From NCBI RefSeq assembly GCF_963576675.1, contig NC_088911.1:134109929-134173928 (forward strand): a stretch of DNA of 64,000 bases, given 5' to 3'. Position 1 is the stretch's first letter, and every line of letters begins with the position of its first letter. This document shows positions 54,193 through 64,000 of this stretch, piece by piece. The translations under genes were made by a program, and so were the position numbers. This DNA is from Euphorbia lathyris. Its lineage: Eukaryota; Streptophyta; Magnoliopsida; Malpighiales; Euphorbiaceae. Below the pieces are notes generated by a model. It saw only the letters and a program-made list of their open reading frames with translations, searched no databases and had not been told where the DNA came from.

Positions 54193-54493
54193 GGGAAAAT
54201 TACACAGAAATTCATATTTTAACAACTATTTATAACTATGTCAAGTCATGATTTTAGATTACGTCAAACTAGTAAAATCAGTACTTTTAATATGTTTTAA
54301 GAATTAGAATTTATAAATTAAAAGTCTAGAATATATTTTCTAGGATTTATGATTTATGAATTGGTGTCTAAATTTTTAAAATTATGGTGTAAAATCATAA
54401 TATATAGAGAATAATGACAAACTAAGAATTAAGTTTGGTGATATGACTTAATTGTAATTTTGTACTTAATTATGATATTCATGTATTTGACCC
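54193..54493. mobile_element. MULE-type MITE, copy 1 (301 bp)
   Basis: Ends GGGAAAATTACACAGAA and GGGTCAAATACATGAA (inverted). A perfect 9 bp TTTAACGAT flanks it (54184-54192 and 54494-54502). Same family as 60940-61232. Confidence 0.9.
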
Positions 54494-54558
54494 TTTAACG
54501 ATTATATGTCAAGCAGGATTTGAGTAATTGGTATGTTAATAAATGCGTAATAAAAAAT

Positions 54559-55035
54559 GACAAAAAGTATAATTAACCCCTGAACTTTACATGTTTTAAG
54601 GATCAAACTGTTGATCAATTAGTTTTTCATATTGAAGTCTTGATCATTGATTTTGTTATGGATTTGACTCTTATTTAACTTTTCCGTCGAGTTTAGGAGA
54701 TGAGAAGATCGATTTGGCGATTCTAATGTTGAAAATCACAAAATGGGAGAAGAGAAAATCGAGTTTGGAAGAATATACTGGAAATTAATTTCTATAATTT
54801 CGTTTTAGTTTTTAATTTTTATCTCTCTTAGTCAAGGAATTTTTATTTTTATTTGTCCATGTCAACAAGCCGAATCTCCCTAACGATGTATACAGTCCAA
54901 ACTCGACGAAAAAGTTAAATAAGGGTCTAATCCATAATAGAATCAATTATCAAGGACTCAATATGGAAAAATAAATGATCACGGGCTTAATCCTTAAAAC
55001 AGTCAAAGTTTAGGGGCTTAATTATGCTTTTTGCC
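54559..55035. mobile_element. Small MULE (MULE7), 477 bp
   Basis: Inverted ends of about 135 bp: CAAAAAGTATAATTA, GATCAAACTGTTGATC, TTTTCCGTCGAGTTT and their complements. Flanks ATAAAAAAT and TAAAAAAAT are near matches. No coding sequence. Confidence 0.78.
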
Positions 55036-55255
55036 TAAAAAAATAAAAGGAATTCTTTTCAAAAATAATAATAAAGGGAATAAATAAATAGAAAATTCTT
55101 CAATTTTACCTTAAAAAAACCAAAAAAAAAAAATTCTTCAATTTTAATTATTCGTATTTATTATTAAATTTTTTGAGAAGAGGTATTTATATTTTTATAT
55201 TATTTAAAACTTTAATGCACATTTGAGGATGTCTTTGTAGAATTGAAGATTTAAA

Positions 55256-56207
55256 GGGTGTTGTTAAACCCAGCCCCAAATTCCCACCCCTAGCCCCGTG
55301 AAAGGACGAAAATACCCTTTCATGGGTTTTGGGGAGGAAAAAGCTATTTTTTTTGCTCTCCCGACACGCGGGCGTGTGCCTATCACGCCTCACCTTATGG
55401 TCGGGCGTGATAGCCCCACGCCTCACCGTGTGGTCGGACGTGATCGCTACACGCCCGACCACACGGTGAGACGTGGGGCTATCACGCCCGACCACAAGGT
55501 GAGGCGTGATAGGCACACGCCCGCGTGTCGGGAGAGCAAAAAAAATAGCTAGTCCGCTATTGAATTAAATCCGTAAATACCTGTTACGTAAACAAAATTA
55601 GTCCGTTGTTGAATTAAACCCGTAAAAAAATTAGTCCGCTATTGAATTTAACCCGTAAATACCTGAATTAACAAAATAAAAATTTAACTAAAATTAACAA
55701 AATAAAGATTTAGTTAAACTAAATTAAACAAAATAAAATTTACAATAACTAAAATTTACAACATAAAAATTTAGTTAAACTAAATTAAACAAACTAAAAA
55801 TTACAAAAAATTAATTAAAACCCCTCGGGCGTATGAACATCACGCCCGAACCATAGGTCGGGCGTGATAGCCTCACGCGGTCGGGCGTGATATTCATACG
55901 CCGGAACCGTAGATCGGGCGTGATGTTCATACGCCCGACTGCGATTCCGACGTTTTTAAAAAATCACCCACAGATTCAATTTTTAAGCTTAAATCAAAAA
56001 ACAAAAACAGTAAATCTTATTATTTTCGCTTTCCCTTTACGGTTGTTGTTACACTCCATGTTTTGGTTCACAAATTAGTCCGGATTTGATCAAAGAGTGT
56101 GTAAGGTATTTGAGAGGTTTTGTGTTTTTTCAAATTTTGGGTAAAGGGTAGTTTGGTCTTTTCATGGGGCTAGGGGTGGAAATTCATGGCTGGATTTAGT
56201 AATCCAC
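55256..56207. mobile_element. Inverted-repeat DNA element (MULE-like), about 950 bp, with a long hairpin
   Basis: Ends of about 60 bp: CCACCCCTAGCCCCGTGAAA and its counterpart TTCATGGGGCTAGGGGTGG. It splits a flank that is continuous at 43488-43660. No clear target duplication. The interior has a 209 bp hairpin and GGGCGTGAT/ATCACGCCC words again at 55820-55940. Confidence 0.7.
55342..55550. repeat. 209 bp near-perfect hairpin
   Basis: The two arms, about 100 bp each and centred at 55446, are complementary with few mismatches. They are built from CACGCCTCACC, GGTCGGGCGTGATAG and CACACGCCCG words. Both strands give the same spurious ORF peptide because of the symmetry. Confidence 0.95.
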
Positions 56208-56854
56208 TTTATTAATCAATGTAAACAAAGTTTCTTCAAAAAAAAAAAATTAATGGAAACAAAGTTGAATTATTCATCCTGATTCTTACAATTAATTACT
56301 TCGGAATTCTAGTTCTTTTTAACTCATATCATATTGGTTGTTTTTAGTTTAAACGGTCAATAAACTAATTTTTTTTTTTTTTTTTACATGGGGTACGGAC
56401 CCGAAACTATACAAAAAGAAAAAACAAATCTATGCTCTAATCAAAACGAGGAAGAGATCAGATAAAATAAGATTATAATCTCTATAAGAGGTACATCATA
56501 TTGATGAAGGACGGTTGTCCTGCATAGTTTGTTATTCAATCAGTTGTGCAGTTCTCCTTAGAATACGTATGAACAATCTGAACATCCCAATCACGAGCAA
56601 GCAAGTCAAACACTTCTCAACAAGCCAATAGAAACGATGTCACGTATGAGTAGCCTCACTGATCATTTGTAAAACAACCTGAAAATTGAGTTCAAACACC
56701 ACGATTGTTATAATCTCTCTTCCAAACCACCTCCAATCCAAAAAAAAACACCACAAAGCTCTGCTAAAAAAGTTGTGCAAATACCAATATTAACAGTGAA
56801 ATCACTTAGCCACACTTTTGACACACTCTTTCACCCACTACCCTTTGGACTTGA

Positions 56855-57265
56855 AGTTAAGGTTGTAAACGGAGTGGGACAGATGGGAAATAGTTCTTCA
56901 TCCATATCCCTGCATATTTCGGAAATTCCTTATCCTCATCCCTGTATATGAATCAAGGGCCCCATAGGATTCTCCACGGGGATGGAGATCCCCGTGGGAA
57001 TTTCCTCTTTTAATTTTTATCAAATATAAATTAAAAATTAAATTTACATAAACAAACATCATATTAATAATAAAAAATACTTTTACTATTTTAATTAAAT
57101 GTAAATAATATGCATAAGTTTTTCTAAATAGTGTTGTAATTAGATTTATTAAGTATAAAAATAAACATTAATATTTATGAAATATATATAATTTTATTGC
57201 TAATTTCGGAGATCGGATCCCCACGGGGCGGGGAGGGCATCCCCGTTTGTGGAGAATTTTTCGGT
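56855..57265. repeat. MITE-like GGGGATCCCC element
   Basis: Begins near GTAAACGGAGTGGGACAGAT and ends with GATCGGATCCCCACGGGG and GGCATCCCCGTTTGTGG. It shares its end with 46223-46330. No gene. Confidence 0.45.
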
Positions 57266-57284
57266 GCATTGCCAATTTTTTTGG

Positions 57285-57368
57285 CAAGAGGCCGCTCTTA
57301 AGACTCGAACTCGTGACCTTCAGTCACACGACAACAACGTTTTACCGTTGCGCCAAGGCTCACCCTCA
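57285..57368 (-). mobile_element. tRNA-derived SINE head
   Basis: Minus strand: GGTGAGCCTTGGCGCAACGG (A box) and GGTCACGAGTTCGAGTC (B box), 42-60 bp apart, the known layout of a widespread plant SINE. The body is absent or diverged. Confidence 0.78.
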
Positions 57369-57390
57369 TTAACTTTAACATGAATATGAA

Positions 57391-57835
57391 CTAAAAATTA
57401 AAGAAATAGCAAAAGTATCTCTAATGTTGACAAGTTGTGTCATTTTTTAATATTATTAAAAAAACAAAAAAAATTTGGTTTTGTATTCTTCATCAATTGC
57501 ATATTAGTTGGTTCTCATTTTTTTTTACGTTTTTGTAATTTCATAATAGAATTGGATATTAATATTTTTAAATTGAGACAAAATATTTAAATTTTTTTAT
57601 CCAATTCGTACAAAACACACTGTATTTTTAAAAAAAAAAATCACGTGTATACATATGTTTGTGATCTATTACTGGTGAGTGATAAAATGACATATTTATG
57701 AAGTAGAGATGACACAATTCATAGCTGAAAAGACACAGTTTGATGAATTATTTTTCAAATTGATCCAACTTGTCAATATTAAAGATAAAATTGATTTTAA
57801 TTGCCAACATTAGAAATATTATACTATTTTACATG
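57391..57835. mobile_element. Inverted-end repeat, copy 3 (about 445 bp)
   Basis: TCTCTAATGTTGACAAGTTG at the left and CCAACATTAGAAATATTATAC at the right are inverted. Family as 46740-46985 and 22795-23230. Confidence 0.6.
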
Positions 57836-60024
57836 GTTTTAAAAACTGGACCAGCCGGTTGAACCGATTCAACCACGAACCGACCATACATCTGGTCCGA
57901 TTAGTGTACTTTGGGGTCACTGCTAGTGACCCCATGTAAACCGGATGAAACCGACGAACCAGGATCAACCCGGTAAACCGGTTTCACCCCGGTTTGTATA
58001 AAAAAATTATAAAAATTTTCTTAATACAAAGACAGTATTTATAGTATATCTTCTTTTTGCGCTTGTTTTCAATAAGCGATGTGGGATTCTATAGATTTGA
58101 ACTTTTTTTCATTTGTACGCATATGTGCCTATCCACCTATCCAAGGTTCCTCTTTTTTATTTTTTTAATATTAATTACTAGTTGTAGTTTCAAATTTCCT
58201 ACTTACAAAATTTGTGCGTCTATCTATATCCTTGTTTCAAATTACAATTACTATGGCTTAGTTTAGCCCTTAGTTAACAAAAAGAAAAATTGTAAACATC
58301 ATCAATTGAAACAAATAGGCCCTTAGTTTAGCCCGAAAACCACTCTAATAATAAAAGGTTGACCACGAATTTGAAGATTCTTGAACTTTACTGAATATCC
58401 GAACAAAAAGATTGCGGTTTGAAGATTCTTGACCAGGGTTCTTGGAACTTAGGCACGGGCCTGAGCCACACAAAACGCACTAAAGAAGAAGAATATTCCA
58501 TAAAATCATAAATACAAATAATTAAATTTTCTAAAATGCAACAAATAATCAGATACAAAATCATTATCTAACTATCCAAAATTTCAATCACAAATTCTAA
58601 CATTAAATAATTTTCAAATTAACCATTAACTCTTCAATAATCATAATTTACAATAATAAATTCTAAATCTAAACACTAAAGTTCAACCAAATTGTAAGTT
58701 AATTAACTAATAAAAACTAAACTACCTTCCATCAAAACTAAAGTCTCCATAGTCCATATCCATTACTCATCAAAATCATCATCACCACTATCATCATCTC
58801 CAACATCAAACTCATCTTCAAGGTTCTCTTATGCTCTTCATCTTCAAAGTACTCATCTATAACCTATAAGCCAGATTCTTCTTCTTCCTCATCTCTAAGA
58901 CTCTAAGACTTAGACTAAGACTGTAGGAGTTTTTTCTCAAACACTAGGAGACGGTGTTTTTAGCCATTCTCCTTTAGCCTACGCGTATCACTTGAGATAG
59001 ATATGGTATTTTTTCCTACTCTAGTATGATAAATGCTTTTTTTAACTGTAGATTAGGAAGGATTGATATCGAAACAGCCACTTTTTTACTTAGAACCCTA
59101 TAAAAACTGTCTAGTTTATAAAATTGCGCTTAGGAACACCTCTAGAAACGGGCTAGGCTCACAAAGGCGGGATCAAGCACATGCTTCATGAACAGAGCCT
59201 GCCTTTTGGCTTCTCAAGCAACATGCCTGGAGCCTAGTGCCTTTTGTCCCTTTGATAACTGTGGAACCAGGGGTGGGAAAACTAAAGTGGAATCTACTTG
59301 CCAACCAACAGTGGGATTCATGACTACGAAGAGGTGCATGGTAAAACAACAATCTAACATAAAGAGCAAAAAAAAGATGAAGAGGAGAGCAGAAAGCATA
59401 TGATTTTGCAAAATTCATCCTAAAATTTTATCCCCAAACTCATCCTAAATCCGTCCTAAAAGAGGACTAAAACACCAGTTCTCACCAAGCAACCTCACAT
59501 TACTGCACATTCAGAATCTCTTAACAAATAAACAACTAAGACATTCAACCAAGCACAATCCTCAAACTTAAGGTTGATGCTGTTTAACAGAAGATATCAA
59601 CAACCACCTGCCAATGCAGTTAAGTTATACGTCCTATTATCCACATTACAGAATCAGCTAAATAAGAAAAATAAGCTGGAAATCATCCCAAATTCTATAA
59701 ATTTCAATCATACTCAATGTGAAAATTTTAGTATTACATGGGCAACAACTCCATCATAGTAAAAACACATGCTGTAGCAATAATCCATTCAGCAAAAGCA
59801 TATGCATCGCATCAAGCAATAAACTAAGTAAATTTGGAGAAGTAAAAACGCATCTTTATCAATTATAGGAAACAATTTGGATTGAATATATATACAATAT
59901 GTACATTGATGATTAATCTGTGAGGAAACATAAATATAAATATGTAGTTTATGCTACCCCAATTAGATACAGCAAGAATGCCCCTAATCCCCTCCATAAA
60001 CTTGGAATGTTAAAATTTACCATA
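57836..60024. other. Non-coding stretch
   Basis: No gene. A CCGGTTGAACCG/CCGGTTTCACC-rich MITE-like block is at 57840-57995. A short acidic reading frame on the minus strand at 58745-58800 (FDVGDDDSGDDDFDE then stop) may be the end of a decayed protein gene. Confidence 0.4.
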
Positions 60025-60558
60025 TTAGCAAACAGAAGTGAATCGCATAGCAACTTTCTCCCTATCAGTACCTGCAATTCCACCACTGATCATCCTCATA
60101 CCCTTCTCGAACGCGAAATGCAAGCAAGTTGAGAGAGCAATCCAATAAATCACCTCATAAACGAAACCATAAGCAAACTCAGAGGACGGCGACCATGATG
60201 ACTCATCCCAATTTTGCCCTCCGAAACGATGAAAATTCCACCCGCCGCCTCCGCCCCAACTTCCACCACCACCCCCACCGAGATTACCATCACCATCTCC
60301 ATCACCTCCAAAAAACACCAACTCCTCCCCGACGTCCCCGGATTCACCGCCGCTGTACGTTTTCCTCCTTGTCCTCCGCCTCTTGCGGAGTAGAGTACGA
60401 CGAACAGTTCTCGTGGAGCTAGATTTCACTGCAGGAGGAGCTAGTGCATCGAAAATAACAGCGGATATCAAATTATCGCGGGGAATAAGCGAATTCGAAA
60501 ACCCTAACCCCTGTTTCGTGGCCAATGTTACAGTATCGGAAATCAGGGAGACATCCAT
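60025..60558 (-). CDS. Small glycine-rich protein of unknown function
   Basis: 177 residues from ATG 60558. It has a basic cluster at 54-66 (RTLLRKRRRTRRK), an acidic/Gly stretch at 76-106 with GGGGGGSWGGGGG, then NFHRFGGQNWDESSW, and a hydrophobic block at 128-150 (FAYGFVYEVIYWIALSTCLH) that could be a membrane segment or amphipathic anchor. It is single exon, ends naturally in TSVC, and its composition is that of a host gene, unlike the surrounding repeats. I recall similar plant proteins of unknown function; I cannot name it. A pyrimidine-rich 5' flank is at 60559-60660. Confidence 0.72.
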   Translation of the reverse strand: MDVSLISDTVTLATKQGLGFSNSLIPRDNLISAVIFDALAPPAVKSSSTRTVRRTLLRKRRRTRRKTYSGGESGDVGEELVFFGGDGDGDGNLGGGGGGSWGGGGGWNFHRFGGQNWDESSWSPSSEFAYGFVYEVIYWIALSTCLHFAFEKGMRMISGGIAGTDREKVAMRFTSVC

Positions 60559-60939
60559 CGTAATGCGCGATCGGAGGAAAGAAAAATTGAGGAAGAGGAA
60601 GAATTGATTGAGAAATTGTGCGTGAACTGTGAAGAGGGGAAAGCGAGGGTTTGGGGATTTTATTTTCCCGGAAAATTTCCGGGAAGAACAAGGAAAAGTA
60701 ATCCAAATAGGAATTGGAATTTGATTCTGTGGATGACAAGGACAAACATGTGAGAATCGTCTACGGAATTGTATTGGCGGGTGGAATAGAATCTACGCAG
60801 CACAAGTTGATGAAAACGATATCGTTTCAGTCAACTATGATGTCTTCCATTTCTACTAAAATTTGATGGCCCATGGCTATTGGGCTTTAAGGACAAAGCT
60901 CTCAACCCATAACCCCTTTACCAAAATCAACTAGCTCTA
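60559..60939. promoter_or_regulatory. Upstream region of the glycine-rich protein gene
   Basis: 380 bp of single-copy-looking sequence. No certain TATA box. The MITE at 60940 forms its far border. Confidence 0.4.
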
Positions 60940-61232
60940 GGGAAAATTACACAGAAATTCATATTTTAGAAACTATTTACAACTCAAATCATAATTTATA
61001 TGTCAAACTAGTTAAAAACAATATTTTTAATATATTTAAGGATTAGAATTTATAGATTAGAAGTCTAGAATATATTTTATAGGGTTTATGATTTATAAAT
61101 TGGAGTCTAGAATTTTTAAATTATGATGTAAAATCATAATATATAGAGAATAATGACGTATTAAGAATTAAGTTTGGTGATATGATTTAATTGTAATTTT
61201 ATACTTAATTATGATATTCATGTAATTCACCC
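60940..61232. mobile_element. MULE-type MITE, copy 2 (293 bp)
   Basis: Same ends as 54193-54493. A perfect 9 bp CTAGCTCTA flanks it (60931-60939 and 61233-61241). Confidence 0.9.
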
Positions 61233-61241
61233 CTAGCTCTA

Positions 61242-62597
61242 TGCCTATTCACGGCCTGGGTATCGGCCCGGCCCGGCCCGGCCAGACCCGTATTCCTTGG
61301 ACCGGATTAAAACAATAAAAATTGATTATAGGTCCAGCCTGGCCTCGCCCGTTAAAGCTTGTCTATATTTTTGATGGGCTTGGAATTGATAAAAATGGTA
61401 CGGGACAACCATGCCCCTGCCTATTAATATTAATTATTAATTTATATATTAAATATTTAATTTTAAGTATAAATTTTATTTTTATAATTAAAAATTATGT
61501 ATATATTTTTAGGTGGGTTTATATGGGTTGAGTTTGGGATTTGATTTTTAAGCCCGAGTTCGCCGCCTAAATTAATAGTGGGTTGATCTAGACTTGGATT
61601 GCACATTTTTACATAAAATCTCAGTAGGTCTGACCCGAACTCAATATAGCCCGGCCCATGGCCAGGTCTAATCAGCTTCCCATTGTCCTCAAATTATCAA
61701 AGAGTTACTAACCTTTGCAAAAGTCAATAATTAAAACCTCCATCTCATTTATCATGTTCCAATCTCACTTCTAAAAAATAGGGTATGTAGCTATAATTGA
61801 AAGTTCTCTTTATGAAAAATCGAAAATGAGAGAAATTCGAAGCTAATTGTTTGAGCTCTTTGGTTAGTGTTGGTGCCCCATAATAGGAAATTGCATTCAT
61901 TTTGCAAATTGGATTGGAATTAAAATGGTTTCAACTTAAAAAGACTTAACAAAGGGTTTTCAATTTTATAATGGACTTAACGAACTAAAACAACTAAAAT
62001 AGAACAACTAAAATGGTTGAAATAGACGTTTGCATAAGTGAAATAATTTGTTATCTATGTGCCTTATGTCAACTTAGTTGCACTCGTCATTTCTATGTAT
62101 CGCAGCTTCTTATGGTTCATTATTCCTTCGAACCATTAGAATGATCTCTTGTCACCCACTAGAACTATGATTTCTTTATCTTGAACTATTTTCTTTGGTT
62201 ACTACTACTTCCCTCTATCCCTTAATCTGTTCTGACAAAAACAGAGTTATGATTTAGTGGTAATCAATGGAAATACTAGATAAACAAGTGCTTTGATTGT
62301 CATTTGGAAATGAACAATCGCTTGTCATATTTATGAAGATTATAGCTTACTACAGTAATCTATTTTTTTTTAGAACTCAAAGTTGGAATAGGGTAAATTA
62401 ATTGCGGGTTTAATTATTAGATTTTGTAAAGGTTGGGGACTCATTTGCTAATTTAAAGAGAATATGGCTAATTGATTTTGACTCTATCATTTAAGGGAGA
62501 AAATAAAGAGGTGTTTCAATTTTTTAGATTTGTATTTGACTACAATTTTTATTTGTAGGGTCTTTTTAGTTCAGTTGTCATTACATAGTATTGTTGT
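61242..62597. other. Non-coding stretch with a GGCCC-rich repeat
   Basis: CGGCCCGGCCCGGCCCGGCC at 61265-61285 and AGCCCGGCCCATGGCCAGG near 61650 are inverted partners of a probable old DNA element. Nothing else seen. Confidence 0.4.
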
Positions 62598-62961
62598 TAG
62601 AGCATGTCTAATGGTGGCACCACCAATATGGTGCCACCTAGACATAAATGAGGTCCAAAAGTAACAAGCCAGTAGAGAAGGCTTGTAACTTTAGTATTTT
62701 TTTTGGCTAAAATAAATTTAAAAATAAATAAAAATTAGTAGTTAATCAGTAAAAGTAAGATAGTGGAGGCTTTGGCTTTCCTCTGTACACTCACAAAAAC
62801 AATAAAAAATATTAAAATATTTATGGTGGCAGAAAAAAATTACAAAGTTCAAGATTTGAAAGTTACTACTTTATGTAACTTACATAAATTGAGAACACCC
62901 ATATAACTTGCACTCTAATGGTTGGGTGTTGCAAGCAAACACCCATTAGAGTTGCTCTTAG
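62598..62961. mobile_element. MITE, about 360 bp
   Basis: Ends TTAGAGCATGTCTAATGG and TAAGAGCAACTCTAATGG (inverted), a common plant MITE terminus. No clear target duplication. Confidence 0.65.
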
Positions 62962-63380
62962 CAACTTGATAATTGTTATTATTGATAATTGTTGATATTT
63001 ACTAGATTTCTTTCAAAATAATAAACAACAACTACTTTTAAATCTTAAATAAACATTTTATATTTTAAATTTTGGAGTAAAACAATAAACAAAATCTATA
63101 AAAAAAATACAGAACTAAAATAACACTTAGGACTCGTTTGAGAAATCTATCCGCTTGTGTGAGAATTTATCGTCTCTCCACCTTTGTGAGATTCTGTTTT
63201 CTCTATTTTTGCCAGTTTTATTTTTTCGTAAAAGTATATGTTTTATCTATTTTGTACGTTCGAATGGAGGGAAGATTTGAGCATCTGAGGCATAGAACAA
63301 AGTCTTAGATCTAGGAAGGGGCGAACGGAGGATACAATTACAGGGGCCAAAATTTTAATAATTTTGCTAGACTATGTTGG
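62962..63380. other. Non-coding stretch
   Basis: No feature recognised. Confidence 0.4.
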
Positions 63381-64000
63381 TGTTGAGAATTGATTTGAAT
63401 TGATTCAAACTGACTTGGTCCTTTTATTAGTTGTTATCTGAGATTTGTTTTTTCTTGATTTACTGAGTTATAGTACCGTTAGAATATCTTAATTAGTTGA
63501 GCATTTTTAGCTAATTAGTTTCTTTATAAGCTCTATATATGGGCACTTGTTTCTCCTCTTTTAATAACCGCTAATAAAGTTCACAAGTTTCTCATAAGCT
63601 TCTCAATTTCCTTTATCATTTATTCTGTGTCTAATAAAGAGAAGCAACTCAGATTTTTTTTATAATAAAGCGACAATTTTTATGACTAGAAACCCAGCTT
63701 TCCATAACAGAACCAACCATATCGAAATTCGTATTCACTTCATCAGAGATCTTGTAGTTAGAGGGAAATTGATTTATTATACCGCAACACAAAGCAGCAA
63801 GTAGCTGACATCTTCATTAAGTCTCTTCCTAGTGAGAAACATGTTTATTTCAGATCTCGTATTAGTGTTTGTAGGTTTGAATCAAGAGGTGCTGTTGAGA
63901 ATTGATTTGAATTGATTCAAACTGACTTGGTCCTTTTATTAGTTGTTATCTGAGATTTGTTTTTCCTTGATTTATTGAGTTATAGTGCCGTTAGAATATC
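63381..64000 (+). mobile_element. Collapsed Ty1/copia element with paired LTRs
   Basis: LTR 1 starts at 63381 (TGTTGAGAATTGATTTGAAT) and runs to about 63651. LTR 2 starts identically at 63893 and runs out of the window. Between them only about 240 bp remain, including the end of copia RNase H. Most of the interior has been deleted. LTR differences in the visible 107 bp are few. Confidence 0.82.
63715..63892 (+). pseudogene. Copia RNase H C-terminus
   Basis: IEIRIHFIRDLVVRGKL followed, after a frame change, by VADIFIKSLPSEKHVYFRSR: the canonical end of copia pol next to the 3' LTR. Confidence 0.82.

Noticed and set aside
55187..55552. Two ORFs with the same peptide on opposite strands
   Set aside because: A consequence of the 209 bp hairpin; no start context or homology.
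57285..57368. Functional tRNA gene
   Set aside because: A and B boxes exist but the cloverleaf does not close and the layout matches a known SINE head.
59173..59418. Overlapping ORFs on both strands
   Set aside because: Short, no domain, no supporting splice or start signals.

Overview
The window is nuclear DNA of a flowering plant, most likely a eudicot. The evidence is the AT-rich background, the Tat-type Ty3/gypsy and Ty1/copia retrotransposons, CACTA and Mutator-like (MULE) DNA transposons, a TRIM, a SINE, and plant gene families such as BAHD acyltransferase, calmodulin-like and plant mobile domain. There are no bacterial-style operons. Most of the sequence is transposable elements nested in one another. 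Genes of host type are few: a plant mobile domain (PMD) gene at the left edge, a BAHD acyltransferase broken by a single stop codon, gene copies carried by MULEs, and one small glycine-rich protein gene.

Layout, left to right. Positions 1-13725 look like one Tat/Ogre-like Ty3/gypsy element on the minus strand. Its 5' LTR is at 11979-13725, its primer-binding site at 11959-11976, and its gag-pol at 10036-2642. A spliced PMD gene lies antisense beyond pol at 2-2159; the 3' LTR would be off the left edge. The gag-pol is one uninterrupted frame of about 2465 codons broken only by four TAG codons, and its Gag region holds four capsid-like modules. The U3 part of the LTR carries eleven short palindromes directly upstream of the TATA box. 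The element sits inside the integrase of a copia element (13726-15802), whose LTR in turn contains a CACTA element (15947-16851). Then come a LINE 3' end (17251-18400), a CACTA-like element interrupted by a small MULE (19856-21406), a complete TRIM (22265-22566), a second copia element (26084-32642) containing a solo LTR (29492-31068), and a third copia element (33048-39212) whose 5' LTR holds a MULE that itself holds a pogo-like element.

Positions 39.2-56.4 kb are the former home of BAHD acyltransferase genes. One near-complete copy remains at 41487-42893. Promoter, start and stop-end fragments of other copies remain at 21.5, 24.0, 24.5, 39.6, 52.1 and 54.15 kb. This area filled with MULEs. 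Three carry sequence that looks captured from host genes: an unidentified leader-like exon (40312-40554), the EF-hand exon of a TPR/EF-hand protein (44934-45263), and a near-complete four-EF-hand calmodulin-like gene (50223-50804). The last lies in a four-level nest: CACTA-like element, foldback MULE, Pack-MULE, MULE. Target-site duplications can be read directly for most of these. A decayed MuDR-type transposase (52265-53420) may come from the family's autonomous member.

Positions 57-64 kb hold a SINE, MITEs, one plausible intact gene (60025-60558, minus strand) and a collapsed copia element with paired LTRs at the right edge. All calls come from reading the sequence; no database search was run.
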